Assembly (NCBI RefSeq): GCF_012933445.1
Contig: NZ_JABBNC010000048.1
Location: 1-64,000, forward strand
Direction of reading: 5' to 3'
Length of the DNA stretch: 64,000 nucleotides
Source of the DNA: Actinoplanes sp. TBRC 11911
GTDB taxonomy: Bacteria > Actinomycetota > Actinomycetes > Mycobacteriales > Micromonosporaceae
Shown: positions 8,108-17,143 of the stretch, in pieces
Numbering within the stretch: the first letter of the stretch is position 1
Layout: every line of letters starts with the position of its first letter
The notes under the pieces: model-generated
Seen by the model: the letters and a program-made list of their open reading frames with translations, nothing else
Told to the model about the DNA's origin: nothing
Databases searched by the model: none
Translations under genes and position numbers: made by a program

Positions 8108-9106
8108 CTACGGGACCAGTACGGCCGCCCCGTTCACCCGGTCCGCGGCAAGGTCTACGAGTGCCTCCGCCGCGCGTTCCATCGGGTAAGGCGTGGCGGC
8201 GACGTGAAGATGGTGCTCAGCCGCGAACGCCAGCAGGTCGCGCCCATCCTCGCGGGTATTGGCGGTGACGCTGCGGACAGTCCGTTCCTGGAACAGATCG
8301 CGGTCGTAGTTCAGCGCCGGGATGTCGCTCAAGTGGATCCCGGCGATCGCCAGCGTGCCACCGCGGTCCAGGGCTTGTAATGCCACTGGGACAAGGTCGC
8401 CGACCGGCGCGAACAGCACGGCCGCGTCCAGTGGCTCAGGCGCCGCGTCATACGCGCCCGCGGTTGACGTCGCACCGAGCTTGAGCGCCAGCTTCTGTGC
8501 CTGCAGTGATCGGGTCAACACGTGTACACGGGCACCCCGGGCAAGCGCCACCTGGGCGGTCAGATGCGCTGACGCACCGAAACCGTAGATGCCGAGAACG
8601 CCGTGCTCCGGCAGGTCCGCGCGGTGTAACGCCCGGTAGCCGATAATGCCGGCGCACAACAACGGAGCCAGTTCGACGTCGGAGTAACCGTCGGGAAGGG
8701 TGTAGGCGAAGTCGGCGCGCACGGTGGTGTAGTCGGCATAGCCACCGTCGACGTCCCAGCCGGTGTAGCGCGATGCGGGGCACAAATTCTCGGCACCACG
8801 CACGCAGTAGCGACAGGTTGCGTCGGTCTCTCGCAGCCAGGCGACACCGACCCGATCGCCCGGCTTGAAGGTGGTCACCCCTGCGCCCAGTTCCACGACA
8901 TGACCGACGATCTCGTGCCCCGGCACGACGCCGCGGCGATGCACCGGGAGGTCACCGGAGACCACGTGCAGGTCGGTCCGGCACACCCCACATGCGTCGA
9001 CCGCGACGAGAAGCTCACCGGGAGCGGGGCGAGGTGCCGTCATCGCCACCCGCGTCATGGCCCGGTGGATGTCGGGGCCTGGTGCCTCGACCTGCCAGCC
9101 GTACAT
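8108..9106 (-). CDS. Zinc-type alcohol dehydrogenase, AdhA-like
   Basis: A 332-aa MDR enzyme. Catalytic zinc motifs are CGVCRTDLHV and GHE; the structural zinc cysteines lie in TCRYCVRGAENLC, and IYGFGASAHLT is the Rossmann turn. The start at 9106 (MYGWQVEAPGP) is preferred because CGGAGGTGCGAGGA precedes it; a longer frame to 9268 has no ribosome site. It probably reduces short aldehydes with NADH. Of the three dehydrogenases here, this one and the one at 163 are intact. A DevR-type box lies about 190 bp upstream, so the 5' leader is long. Confidence 0.88.
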   Translation of the reverse strand: MYGWQVEAPGPDIHRAMTRVAMTAPRPAPGELLVAVDACGVCRTDLHVVSGDLPVHRRGVVPGHEIVGHVVELGAGVTTFKPGDRVGVAWLRETDATCRYCVRGAENLCPASRYTGWDVDGGYADYTTVRADFAYTLPDGYSDVELAPLLCAGIIGYRALHRADLPEHGVLGIYGFGASAHLTAQVALARGARVHVLTRSLQAQKLALKLGATSTAGAYDAAPEPLDAAVLFAPVGDLVPVALQALDRGGTLAIAGIHLSDIPALNYDRDLFQERTVRSVTANTREDGRDLLAFAAEHHLHVAATPYPMERAAEALVDLAADRVNGAAVLVP

Positions 9107-9295
9107 TCCTCGCACCTCCGGTCCGTGCACGGTCCGGATCAAGTAGCGGCCCACCGGCGGGGCGCTCTGGCAACCCGCGGCGGCAGGGGGCGCTGATCGG
9201 ACACCGAACGGTCGCGCCGAGCCGCCGTCCAAGGCTTTCGCCAAGGTACCGGTGGGCTTCATTGCCATCGTCGCCCGTGGTGTGCGGATCCGACC

Positions 9296-9311
9296 AGGGC
9301 CATTGGTCCCG
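9296..9311. promoter_or_regulatory. DevR/DosR-type box, adhA-like / DUF4389 divergent promoter
   Basis: AGGGCCATTGGTCCCG is a strong box. A weaker relative, GGGACGTTCGGACCT, lies at 9323-9337. It could serve either or both divergent genes. Confidence 0.78.
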
Positions 9312-9450
9312 ACCCGACGGCTGGGACGTTCGGACCTCGAGGACGCGTCATCGGACCCTGGTTGCCGGACCGGAACGGCCCTGATCGTCGAGGGAGGTAT
9401 TCCGGCGAGGCCACCGCGACTATCCGGGTCGTGAACTGAGAGGAGGCATC

Positions 9451-10860
9451 GTGAACCGCTATCCCGTACGGGTCGAGGCGCACCCCGATCCGAGGCTGAG
9501 CCGCTGGCTTTGGCTCGTCAAATGGCTGCTGCTGATCCCGCACTACATCGTTCTGTTGGTGCTATGGACCGGCCTGGTGGTGCTCACCCTGGTGGCCTAC
9601 CTGGCCGTGCTGGTCACCGGCCGTTACCCGGAGCCGGTGCGCGCCTACAACATGGGCGTGCTGCGCTGGACGTGGCGCGTCGGCTACTACGGCTACCAGG
9701 CCCTCGGCACCGATACGTACCCGCCGTTCACGCTTGCGGACGTGCCTGACTATCCGGCGCGCCTCCGACTTGAGTCCCACGAGCAACCGAAGCGCTGGCT
9801 GCCGCTGGTCGCGTGGTTGTTCGCCTTCCCGCACTTGGTCATTCTGGGTGCGCTGGCCGGTGCGGCGACCCGGCGTGATGGCGCGCCGGTGAGCGTGATC
9901 GCGGCCGTGCTGCTCGTCGCCGCGCTGGCGCTGCTGTTCACCGGCCACTATCCGCGTGGGCTGCATGATCTGCTGGTCGGCATGGCCCGATGGGGGCTGC
10001 GGGTGATGGCTTACCTGATCCTGCTGACCCCTTACCCGCCGTTCCGGCTGGATCAGGGCGAAGCCGAGCCGGAGCCGTCGCCGGACCCGCCGGACCGGGC
10101 GCCATCGCCGGCCGCGTCCGCGGGCGGTTACGTCTTTGCGCTCGTGGCGGGGGTACTGCTGCTCGCTCCTGCCGCCGGTCTTGGCGTCGGCGACGGCGTG
10201 CTGCTCGGCTTGGATGCCGCCCGTGATCGAGCGGGGTACGTCACCAGCCCAACCTTGGCCCTGAGCACGAGCACCGCGGCGATCACCGCGGAAAACCTGA
10301 CCATCACCGACACCGACCTGTGGACGCGGGACGTCGCCGACGTCGGCGGCCTGCGGGTGACTGCCCGCTCGGCGAACGGCCAGGACATCTTCGTCGGCAT
10401 CGCCTCGCAAAGCGCGGTTGACGGCTGGCTGGCCGGAACCGCGCACGACGAGATGACCGGCCTGGTCTCCGGCACCGCCCGGTATGAGCGCGCACCCGGC
10501 GTAACACGAGCGGTCAGTGACCCGGCTACACAGTCGTTCTGGGTCGCCACCGCCAGCGGATCCGACGAGGTGACGATGCGGTGGGACGTTACCGACGGCC
10601 GGTACGCCGTGGTCGTCGCGAACGCCGACGGCTCACCGGGCGTCGTGGCGAACGTTCATGGCGCGATCCAGGTGCCCGATCTGACCGCGATCGGCGCCGG
10701 CCTGTTGGCGGCCGGCATCATGATCGGTTTGCTGTCGGTCGGGTTGATCGTGCTCGGTGGCGTCGGTCTGGGTCGCAGGCACACCCCACCGCCTCCGCCG
10801 GTCGGCGGACCCGGCGGCCGGGTGCCAGAGCAACTGCCGCCGGTTCCGGCCAGCAACTGA
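9451..10860 (+). CDS. DUF4389 membrane protein with extracytoplasmic domain
   Basis: A 469-aa protein with a GTG start after GAGAGGAGGCATC. Two DUF4389-like repeats with paired membrane helices (about 22-50 and 113-160) each end in a TG.YP motif (VTGRYPEPVRAYN, FTGHYPRGLHDLL). A helix at about 226-246 follows, then an exposed beta-rich region (250-410), a final helix (about 412-435) and a proline-rich cytoplasmic tail. No enzymatic motif is visible; function unknown. Its position beside a DevR-type box places it in the hypoxia set. Confidence 0.85.
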   Translation: MNRYPVRVEAHPDPRLSRWLWLVKWLLLIPHYIVLLVLWTGLVVLTLVAYLAVLVTGRYPEPVRAYNMGVLRWTWRVGYYGYQALGTDTYPPFTLADVPDYPARLRLESHEQPKRWLPLVAWLFAFPHLVILGALAGAATRRDGAPVSVIAAVLLVAALALLFTGHYPRGLHDLLVGMARWGLRVMAYLILLTPYPPFRLDQGEAEPEPSPDPPDRAPSPAASAGGYVFALVAGVLLLAPAAGLGVGDGVLLGLDAARDRAGYVTSPTLALSTSTAAITAENLTITDTDLWTRDVADVGGLRVTARSANGQDIFVGIASQSAVDGWLAGTAHDEMTGLVSGTARYERAPGVTRAVSDPATQSFWVATASGSDEVTMRWDVTDGRYAVVVANADGSPGVVANVHGAIQVPDLTAIGAGLLAAGIMIGLLSVGLIVLGGVGLGRRHTPPPPPVGGPGGRVPEQLPPVPASN

Positions 10861-10862
10861 TC

Positions 10863-10914
10863 TGAGCGGGTGGTCCCGGCACCGAGGGGCGATGGCGCCG
10901 GGACCACCCGCTCA
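10863..10914. terminator. Long bidirectional terminator hairpin
   Basis: Perfect 18-bp inverted repeat (TGAGCGGGTGGTCCCGGC and its complement) with a 16-base loop, between two convergent genes. Confidence 0.85.
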
Positions 10915-11400
10915 GCGACCGGCGCTCGCACTCCACGCTGCTCTCGCGCCGGAGTCGCCGATGCGGTAGATGCCGAACACACCGGCCGCGGCCACGATGA
11001 GCGCCAGCACCGCGACCAGGCTGGTCACGGCGGTCGAGCGGGGCGCGAGGTAGGTGTGGCCGCCGGGTGAGGCGACCCGCTCTTCGCGGGTTCGCCACCA
11101 CACGACCAGGGCCAGGACAGCGATCGGGATCGCGTAGTAGATGGCCGTGTCACCGAGCTCGGTGTGGTGGTTCAGCAAGGCCGTCTGGGGCACGCGGTTC
11201 TGCAGCCATTCCCCGGCGCTCGTGGTGACCGGCACGAGCACCACGACGAGTAGGGACAGAATCGCGTTGGGGCCGGCCAGCCGGCGCCGGGCCGCCGGCG
11301 AGACAGCGGTCAGCGCCAGGAGGAAGGCGGCCAGTGGCAGCAGCACGACGACGGCGTGCACTAACAGGACGTGGGCGGGCAGCCCGTTCACGGTGGTCAC
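10912..11400 (-). CDS. DUF2231 four-helix membrane protein
   Basis: A 162-aa protein beginning GTG at NGLPAHVLLVHAVVV, the usual N-terminus of DUF2231 proteins, with four hydrophobic helices. An ATG at 11454 would add 18 unlike residues. No ribosome site precedes the GTG, but TAGCGT lies 7 bases upstream, so leaderless transcription is possible. The family is often linked to heme or redox membranes, but the function is not established. Divergent from the two-component system; no DevR-type box nearby. Confidence 0.8.
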   Translation of the reverse strand: MTTVNGLPAHVLLVHAVVVLLPLAAFLLALTAVSPAARRRLAGPNAILSLLVVVLVPVTTSAGEWLQNRVPQTALLNHHTELGDTAIYYAIPIAVLALVVWWRTREERVASPGGHTYLAPRSTAVTSLVAVLALIVAAAGVFGIYRIGDSGARAAWSASAGR

Positions 11401-11480
11401 GGCCCGGACGCTAGGAGACGATTCTTCGAGTTCTCCCAGGTGCGTCGAGGACAATTCCCGTACGGGTGAAGGAGGTATGG

Positions 11481-12137
11481 GTGACCAGCGTGCTGGTCGT
11501 CGAGGACGATGGTGAGCTCGGCGAGCTCCTGCTGCGCCTGCTCCGGCAGGCCGGGTATGCCGCCGCCCTGGCCCGCGATGGGCAGGCCGGGCTGCATCTC
11601 GCCCTCACCAGCCGCCCCGACCTGCTGATCGTCGACCGCCGCCTGCCCGCGATCGAGGGGCTGGACCTGATCGGGCGGCTGCGCCGGGCCGGGCTGCAGG
11701 CGCCCGCCATCGTCCTGACGGCGCTCGGCACTGTCGCCGATCGGGTCGCAGGGTTGGACAGCGGCGCCGAAGACTACCTGGTCAAGCCCTTCGAGGTGGA
11801 CGAGCTGCTGGCCCGGGTGCGCGCCTTGCTGCGCCGTCGGCCGCCGGTCGACAACTGCCTGCCGATCGGCTACGCCGAGTTCGACCTGATCACCCGTACG
11901 GTGACGGCTTCGGACGGGCGTGTCACGACACTCTCGGGGCGGGAGAGCGATCTTTTGCGGTTGCTCGCCGGTAGCCCGGCCCGGGTGTTCAGCCGTGGCG
12001 AGATCGTGAGCCGGGTCTTTCCGGAGTCGGCGACCGAGTCGCTGGCCGACACCTACGTGCACTACCTGCGCCGCAAACTGGGCGCCGGCGTGGTGACCAC
12101 GGTCCGCGGCACCGGCTACCGGCTCGGCACGCTGTGA
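11481..12137 (+). CDS. OmpR/PhoB-family response regulator
   Basis: A 218-aa protein. The receiver domain (about 1-115) has the acidic pair EDD, phosphoacceptor Asp in LLIVDRRLP, and Lys in LVKPFE. A winged-helix DNA-binding domain follows, ending VRGTGYRLGTL. GTG at 11481 is chosen over 11466 because GAAGGAGG sits 5 bases before it. Its stop overlaps the kinase start (GTGA), so the two are one operon. The likely targets are itself and the adjacent flavin electron-transfer genes (inference). Confidence 0.92.
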   Translation: MTSVLVVEDDGELGELLLRLLRQAGYAAALARDGQAGLHLALTSRPDLLIVDRRLPAIEGLDLIGRLRRAGLQAPAIVLTALGTVADRVAGLDSGAEDYLVKPFEVDELLARVRALLRRRPPVDNCLPIGYAEFDLITRTVTASDGRVTTLSGRESDLLRLLAGSPARVFSRGEIVSRVFPESATESLADTYVHYLRRKLGAGVVTTVRGTGYRLGTL

Positions 12138-13333
12138 ACCGGGCGGACCCCGATCGGCTGCTGCTGCGCCGGGCCCGCCGGACGCTGGCGCTTCAGAATG
12201 CCGCGGCGATCACGCTGGTCCTGTTGATCGTGGGAGCCGTGGCATTGATCGTGGTCAGCCACAGCGGCCGCCGGGCGCTGGAACGTTCGCTGCAACGCAC
12301 CGCGGCCACCGAGGAGGACGTCACCGATCCGCCCATCGGCAGCTGGATCTTCCGGTTGGACGCCGCCGGACGACTCCAGGCGACACCGGGTGCGCCGGCG
12401 GGCTTCCCGGATGTGGCGGCGCTCCGGGATCCGGGCGGGCTCAGCACTAAAGAGATCGACGGCACCACGTATCTCGTCGAAACCCGGCGCAAGGGCACTA
12501 TGACCGTGCAGGTGGTGGGGAGCTTGGCGGCGTCGGAGGCGGAGCGGCGCCGGCTTCTCGTAGCGCTCGGTGCCGCCGAGGTGCTCGGGCTGGGCGTTTC
12601 GGCCGCGGCCGGGATCCTGCTCGCCCGGCGTGCGATCGCACCCCTCGGCGACGCGCTCGCCCGGCAGCGCCGGTTCGTCGCGGACGCCGGGCACGAGCTG
12701 CGCACCCCGCTCGCCCAGTTGCATACCCGCGTCCAGTTGCTGGATCGCGACATGCGAGCCGGTGCCACAGCCGAGGACATCGGGGCGGACGTGGAGCACC
12801 TGCTGGCCGGGACGAGACAGCTCGGCGACGTAGTGGACGACCTGCTGCTGTCCACCCAGCTGCCGGCCGTGGACAGCGTCGGCGAGGAGGTCGACCTCGC
12901 GGTCCTCGCCGCCGGGGTCGTCACCTCGATGAACGACCGGGCCAGCCAGCTGGGCGTTGAACTGGTTCTCGAGCCGGACCCGGACCAGCCCTCGCTGGTG
13001 CGGGGACGCCCGACCGCGCTGCGGCGGGTCGTGACCGCCCTAGTAGACAACGCGTTGAGCCACACGGCGGCCGGCGGGCACGTCGCGATCGAGCTGCGCA
13101 CGGACGACGGTCGCGTGACCATGGTCGTCCGCGATGACGGCAGCGGCTTTGACCCGGCCGACACTCAGCGGATCTTCGACCGGTTCGCCCGCGGCCACGA
13201 CGACCGTCACCGCTTCGGGCTGGGACTCGCCTTGGCGCGCGAGGTGGTAACCGGACATGGAGGCACGATCGAGGCTGCGAGCACCCCGGGACAGGGGGCG
13301 GTCTTCACCATTCGCCTGCCCTCGCTCGGCTGA
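12134..13333 (+). CDS. Sensor histidine kinase (HisKA-HATPase)
   Basis: A 399-aa membrane kinase. TM1 is at about 22-44, an extracytoplasmic sensor of about 90 residues follows, TM2 is at about 148-170, then a HisKA domain with GHELRTPLAQ (His187) and HATPase boxes N (VDNALSHT), G1 (DDGSGFD) and G2 (HRFGLGLALA). It is a standard class I kinase paired with the preceding regulator. The signal is unknown; the small periplasmic domain next to an extracytosolic redox module suggests an envelope redox cue. Confidence 0.92.
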   Translation: MNRADPDRLLLRRARRTLALQNAAAITLVLLIVGAVALIVVSHSGRRALERSLQRTAATEEDVTDPPIGSWIFRLDAAGRLQATPGAPAGFPDVAALRDPGGLSTKEIDGTTYLVETRRKGTMTVQVVGSLAASEAERRRLLVALGAAEVLGLGVSAAAGILLARRAIAPLGDALARQRRFVADAGHELRTPLAQLHTRVQLLDRDMRAGATAEDIGADVEHLLAGTRQLGDVVDDLLLSTQLPAVDSVGEEVDLAVLAAGVVTSMNDRASQLGVELVLEPDPDQPSLVRGRPTALRRVVTALVDNALSHTAAGGHVAIELRTDDGRVTMVVRDDGSGFDPADTQRIFDRFARGHDDRHRFGLGLALAREVVTGHGGTIEAASTPGQGAVFTIRLPSLG

Positions 13334-13340
13334 CCTTCTG

Positions 13341-13354
13341 GGAATTTTCCCATT
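13341..13354. promoter_or_regulatory. Palindromic operator candidate before flavin redox operon
   Basis: TGGGAATTTTCCCA (TGGGAA-TT-TTCCCA) lies 103 bp before the chosen start of the ferric-reductase-like gene. Its core is AT-rich, unlike the DevR-type boxes, so it may be bound by the upstream OmpR-type regulator. Confidence 0.4.
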
Positions 13355-13456
13355 TCAGCGGGCAACGCTTCAGCGGTGAGAGCGACCCCTCCGCTTCATA
13401 GGAAATCCACAGGTTCCGGACGGCCCATCGGCAGGTTTGCCGTCGATGGTACGGAG

Positions 13457-14854
13457 ATGGCAATCACCACCGTCACGATGGCGCGCGCCGCAAGCGACCG
13501 CCGGGCCACGCCCCAGTGGTGGGCCGACGCCGCAGGGCTCACGGCCGGCGTGACCCTGCTGATTGTCACAGCGCTGTGGGTATCCGGCGGCGGCGTACGG
13601 CAGCTCATCGGCGGCGGCGCGGATGCCGTCTCGTCGGCCGGGCGGCTGACCGGGCTGTGGTCCGCCGACCTGCTGCTGCTGCAAGTGCTCCTGCTGGCCC
13701 GCATCCCGCTGGTCGAGCGCGCGTTCGGCCAGGACCGCCTGGCGCGCTGGCACCGGTGGACCGGCTTCACCTCGTTCTGGCTGATGATCGCGCACATCGT
13801 GCTGATCACCCTCGGCTACGCCGGCGCCGCACATGCCAACGCGTTCGCCGAGCTGTGGGAGATGATCTGGACCTATCCCGGCATGCTGCTCGCGACCGCC
13901 GGCACACTCGCGATGATCATGGTGGTGGTCACTTCCATCCGGGCGGCGCGACGCCGGCTGCGCTACGAGTCGTGGCACCTGCTGCACCTCTACGCGTACG
14001 TCGGCGTCGGACTGGCCCTGCCGCACCAGCTGTGGACCGGCACCGACTTCATCGGCTCGCGCGCCGCGACGGCGTACTGGTGGACGCTGTACGCGGTGGC
14101 GGCCGGCGGAGTCGTGGCGTACCGGATCGTCCTGCCGCTGTGGCGCAATCTTCGCCACCGCCTGGTGGTCGACCGGGTCGTCCCGGAGGGCCCCGGGCTC
14201 ACCTCGATCTACCTGACCGGCCGGCGGCTCGACCGGCTGCCGGTGCGCGCCGGGCAGTTCTTCCATTGGCGGTTTCTCGACGGTCCCGGCTGGTCGCGCT
14301 CGCATCCGTTCTCGCTGTCGGCCACCCCGAACGGGGCGGGGCTACGGATCACGGTGAAGGATCTCGGAGACGGCAGCGCTCGGGTCGCCGCGCTCAAGCC
14401 GGGCACGAAAACGCTGATCGAAGGGCCGTACGGCAAACTGACCGGCGAGTCCCACGCGGGTGGTCCGGTCGTCATGATGGCGTGCGGCATCGGCATCACG
14501 CCGCTGCTGGCGCTGCTCGGCGAACTGTCGTACGCCCCAGGTTCGGCCACGCTGATCTACCGCGCCCGTACCGAAGCCGAGATCGCCTTCCGCGGCGAGA
14601 TCGACTGGTTCGCCGCCCAGCGCGGGGTCCGGGTGATCTATCTGTTCGGATCCCGGGCACGCCGGCCGTCGTGGCTGCCCGCGCAATACGCCAGTCACAC
14701 CGACGCCGACGCGCTGCGCGCGATGGTCCCCGACATCGTCCATGCCCACGTGTACCTGTGCGGCCCGGAAGCCTGGACCGACGCCGCGCGGACGGCGGCC
14801 CGCACCGCCGGCGTGCGCGCCGAGAACCTGCACACCGAACTGTTCGCCTGGTAG
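13457..14854 (+). CDS. Ferric-reductase-like membrane flavoprotein
   Basis: A 465-aa protein. A six-helix ferric-reductase-like heme domain (about 1-215) has histidines in helices such as RWHRWTGF and ESWHLLHLYAYVG. A ferredoxin-reductase-type FAD domain follows (RAGQFFHWRF, SHPFSLSATP), then an NAD(P)H domain (MACGIGITPLLALLG, VYLCGPEAW). It would move electrons from cytosolic NAD(P)H across the membrane via heme. ATG 13457 follows ACGGAG; an upstream in-frame ATG at 13376 is less likely. The next two genes provide an FMN acceptor protein and its flavin transferase. Confidence 0.88.
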   Translation: MAITTVTMARAASDRRATPQWWADAAGLTAGVTLLIVTALWVSGGGVRQLIGGGADAVSSAGRLTGLWSADLLLLQVLLLARIPLVERAFGQDRLARWHRWTGFTSFWLMIAHIVLITLGYAGAAHANAFAELWEMIWTYPGMLLATAGTLAMIMVVVTSIRAARRRLRYESWHLLHLYAYVGVGLALPHQLWTGTDFIGSRAATAYWWTLYAVAAGGVVAYRIVLPLWRNLRHRLVVDRVVPEGPGLTSIYLTGRRLDRLPVRAGQFFHWRFLDGPGWSRSHPFSLSATPNGAGLRITVKDLGDGSARVAALKPGTKTLIEGPYGKLTGESHAGGPVVMMACGIGITPLLALLGELSYAPGSATLIYRARTEAEIAFRGEIDWFAAQRGVRVIYLFGSRARRPSWLPAQYASHTDADALRAMVPDIVHAHVYLCGPEAWTDAARTAARTAGVRAENLHTELFAW

Positions 14855-14862
14855 GGAGCCCC

Positions 14863-15330
14863 ATGCGCCGGATCACCCTGTGGATGTTCTCCACCGTCGC
14901 CGCCCTGGTCCTGTTGTTCAGCTACCGGACCAGCACCGGCGGCAGCGGCAATGCTGCCGCCGAGCCGATCACCTTGACCGTCCCGTCGGCCCCGGCCACG
15001 AGCGCGTCCCCGGAGACGACCGCGCCCAGCGCATCGAAACCGACGTTGGGGACGAAGACCTACACCGGATCGACGGCGAACACGCGCTGGGGTGACGTCC
15101 AGGTCGCCATCACCGTCACTAACGGCAAAATCAGCGACGTACAGGTACCGGTCTATCCCAACGGCAACGGCCGCGACGAGGAGATCAACGGGTACGCCCT
15201 GCCGATCCTGACGCAGGAGACCCTGTCCGCGCAGAACGCGAACATCGACACCGTCTCGGGCGCCACCGTCACCAGCGACGGGTACCTGCAGTCGCTGCAG
15301 TCCGCTCTCGACGCCGCCCACCTGTCATGA
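14863..15330 (+). CDS. Secreted FMN-binding protein, covalent flavin acceptor
   Basis: A 155-aa protein. An N-terminal signal or anchor helix (about 4-20) is followed by a Ser/Thr/Pro-rich linker to about 60, then an FMN-binding domain with SGATVTSDGY, the motif in which Thr receives FMN from ApbE. It probably acts outside the membrane as the electron exit of the neighbouring ferric-reductase-like protein. It starts 8 bases after that gene with GTAGGGAGCCCC, and its stop overlaps apbE (ATGA). Confidence 0.88.
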   Translation: MRRITLWMFSTVAALVLLFSYRTSTGGSGNAAAEPITLTVPSAPATSASPETTAPSASKPTLGTKTYTGSTANTRWGDVQVAITVTNGKISDVQVPVYPNGNGRDEEINGYALPILTQETLSAQNANIDTVSGATVTSDGYLQSLQSALDAAHLS

Positions 15331-16112
15331 CGACCGAAACACCGGTCCGGCGTGCTTGGGTGCAACAGATCATGGGCTTGCCGATCAGCGTCCACATCCG
15401 CAGCCGGCACCTCGCGCCGACCATTGACGACTGTGTCACGGCTCTTTTCGCCGATCTGCGCCGCATCGACCGAGTGTGCAGTCCGTATCGCGACGACAGC
15501 GATCTAGCCCGCTGGGCGCGCGGCGAAGCGGTGACCGACCCGCTGTTGAACGACGTCGTGCGGCTGTGCGACGAGGCGCACGAACGCACCGAGGGATGGT
15601 TCGACCCGCGAGGCCTGCCCGACCCTCGCGACGGCCACCCGCGCTACGACCCGTCCGGGCTCGTCAAGGGCTGGGCGGTCGAGCGTGCCGCGCGGCACCT
15701 GGCCGACCTTGCCGGTCATGGGTGGTGCGTCAACGCCGGTGGCGACATCCTCGTGTACGCCCCCGATGACCAGCCACCCTGGCGAATCGGCATCGAGAAC
15801 CCTCTCGACCCGACACGGGTCATGCAGGTCGTCGACCTCCGCTCCGGGGCGGTGGCTACCTCGGGCAGCACCCACCGCGGCAGCCACATCATCGACCCGC
15901 ATACCCGGCTGCCCGCTGTCGCATGCCGATCGGTCACGGTCACCGGCCCCAGCCTGCTCTGGGCCGACGTGTACGCGACCGCCACGGCCGCCCGCGGGAC
16001 GACGGCGGTGGAATGGCTGCACGGTGTCGAGGCGTACGAAGGCCTGCTCGTCACCGTCCGCGGCCTGGTGCGTGCCACCGCTGGATGGCCCGGGCACCAG
16101 GTCGGGTCGTAG
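15327..16112 (+). CDS. apbE: FAD:protein FMN transferase
   Basis: A 261-aa ApbE-family enzyme that attaches FMN covalently to Thr of the acceptor motif. Visible motifs are DPSGLVKGWAVERA, NAGGDIL and VATSGSTHRG...IDPHTR. It lacks an obvious lipoprotein signal and is shorter than the Gram-negative enzymes, as usual for compact actinobacterial forms. Start overlaps the preceding stop, so translation is coupled to its presumed substrate. Confidence 0.92.
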   Translation: MTTETPVRRAWVQQIMGLPISVHIRSRHLAPTIDDCVTALFADLRRIDRVCSPYRDDSDLARWARGEAVTDPLLNDVVRLCDEAHERTEGWFDPRGLPDPRDGHPRYDPSGLVKGWAVERAARHLADLAGHGWCVNAGGDILVYAPDDQPPWRIGIENPLDPTRVMQVVDLRSGAVATSGSTHRGSHIIDPHTRLPAVACRSVTVTGPSLLWADVYATATAARGTTAVEWLHGVEAYEGLLVTVRGLVRATAGWPGHQVGS

Positions 16113-16129
16113 GGCTGGACGCCTGATCC

Positions 16130-16972
16130 TCACGACCTTTGACGCGCGATGTACACCGGACTGTGCGCATGATGCAGCAGATGGAGACCGGTCGATCCGA
16201 TCAGGGTTCCGCTGAGCACGCCGCGTCCACGGGTTCCGACGACCACCAGTTGCGCGTCGGCCGATGCCGCGACCAATGTGGCGGCCGGGTTCTCATGCGT
16301 GAGCAAGATACCAACCGGCACGTCGGGGTTCTTGTCCCGCCACGGCGCGAGCTGCTCGTCCAACCGAGCGCTCTCCTCCGCCTCGGCGCCCACCACGTCC
16401 GGGTCACCGGGCCACAACGGAAAAGACCGCACCGCCAGAACCGCGGTACCTCGCCCGGCTGCCTCCTCGAACGCCACGTCGAGCACGTGATCTGCAAGCG
16501 GCGAGTCGTCGACGCCGACAGCGACCGGCCCATCGACAATGTCGCCCCGGCCCCGGACCACGACTACCGGGCAGGCGGCGTGCGTCGCAACGCGCTGGCT
16601 CACCGAGCCCAGCAGCAGGCTGCCGACCCCACCCCGGCCGCGACTGCCGAGCACCAGCATCTCAGCAGTGCTGGACTCGCCGAGCAGCCGCGCGGTGGCG
16701 TGCCCGATCAGCGGATCGCCTTCGATCTCCAGGTAGGGCGCGATCGACAAGGCGGCCCGGACGGCGTTGCCGGTGATGGCCTCGGCCACGCGCTGGGCCT
16801 GGTTCAAGTAGTCGTTTCTGTAGTCGTAGCGTGCCTCGCTCCAATCCCAGTCGAAGACGTGCACCACGCGCAGCGGTAGGTTGCGGCGCTCGGCCTCGCG
16901 GGCCGCCCACGTCACGGCGGATCCGCTCGATTCGGTGCCGTCCGCGGCGACGACGATGGCTTGGCGTTTCAT
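16130..16972 (-). CDS. Universal stress protein, two Usp domains
   Basis: A 280-aa tandem USP beginning MKRQAIVVAADGTESS. The ATP-binding signatures are LGSRGRGGVGSLLLGS in the first domain and VGTRGRGVLSGTLIGS in the second. The start at 16972 follows GCGAGAGGAGAG. It shares the phrase VFDWDWSEARYDYRNDYLNQA with a similar stretch in the USP at 4088, so the two are close paralogues. Divergent from pflB with one box between them. Confidence 0.92.
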   Translation of the reverse strand: MKRQAIVVAADGTESSGSAVTWAAREAERRNLPLRVVHVFDWDWSEARYDYRNDYLNQAQRVAEAITGNAVRAALSIAPYLEIEGDPLIGHATARLLGESSTAEMLVLGSRGRGGVGSLLLGSVSQRVATHAACPVVVVRGRGDIVDGPVAVGVDDSPLADHVLDVAFEEAAGRGTAVLAVRSFPLWPGDPDVVGAEAEESARLDEQLAPWRDKNPDVPVGILLTHENPAATLVAASADAQLVVVGTRGRGVLSGTLIGSTGLHLLHHAHSPVYIARQRS

Positions 16973-17075
16973 GGCGGCTCTCCTCTCGCCTCGATCGTCG
17001 GGCGGCACGGAATCCGACGAAAGTGCCGGAAGCCCTGTTCAGAGTGGTCCTTCGGAGCGTTGACGCTGTCGAAAC

Positions 17076-17091
17076 AGGGACCTCTGGCCCT
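17076..17091. promoter_or_regulatory. DevR/DosR-type box between USP and pflB
   Basis: AGGGACCTCTGGCCCT, identical to the box at 1264 including the flanking C and A. It ends 52 bp before pflB and lies 103 bp from the USP start. Confidence 0.82.
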
Positions 17092-17143
17092 AACCGGCGG
17101 GACCGGTGCCCGGCCAGGCTGGAGGGGGAACGTAGGAGGAGCC

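Noticed and set aside
13516..14862. Long plus-strand frame overlapping the ferric-reductase-like gene
   Set aside because: Out-of-frame Arg/Pro-rich reading. Only the part from 14863, the FMN-binding protein, is real.
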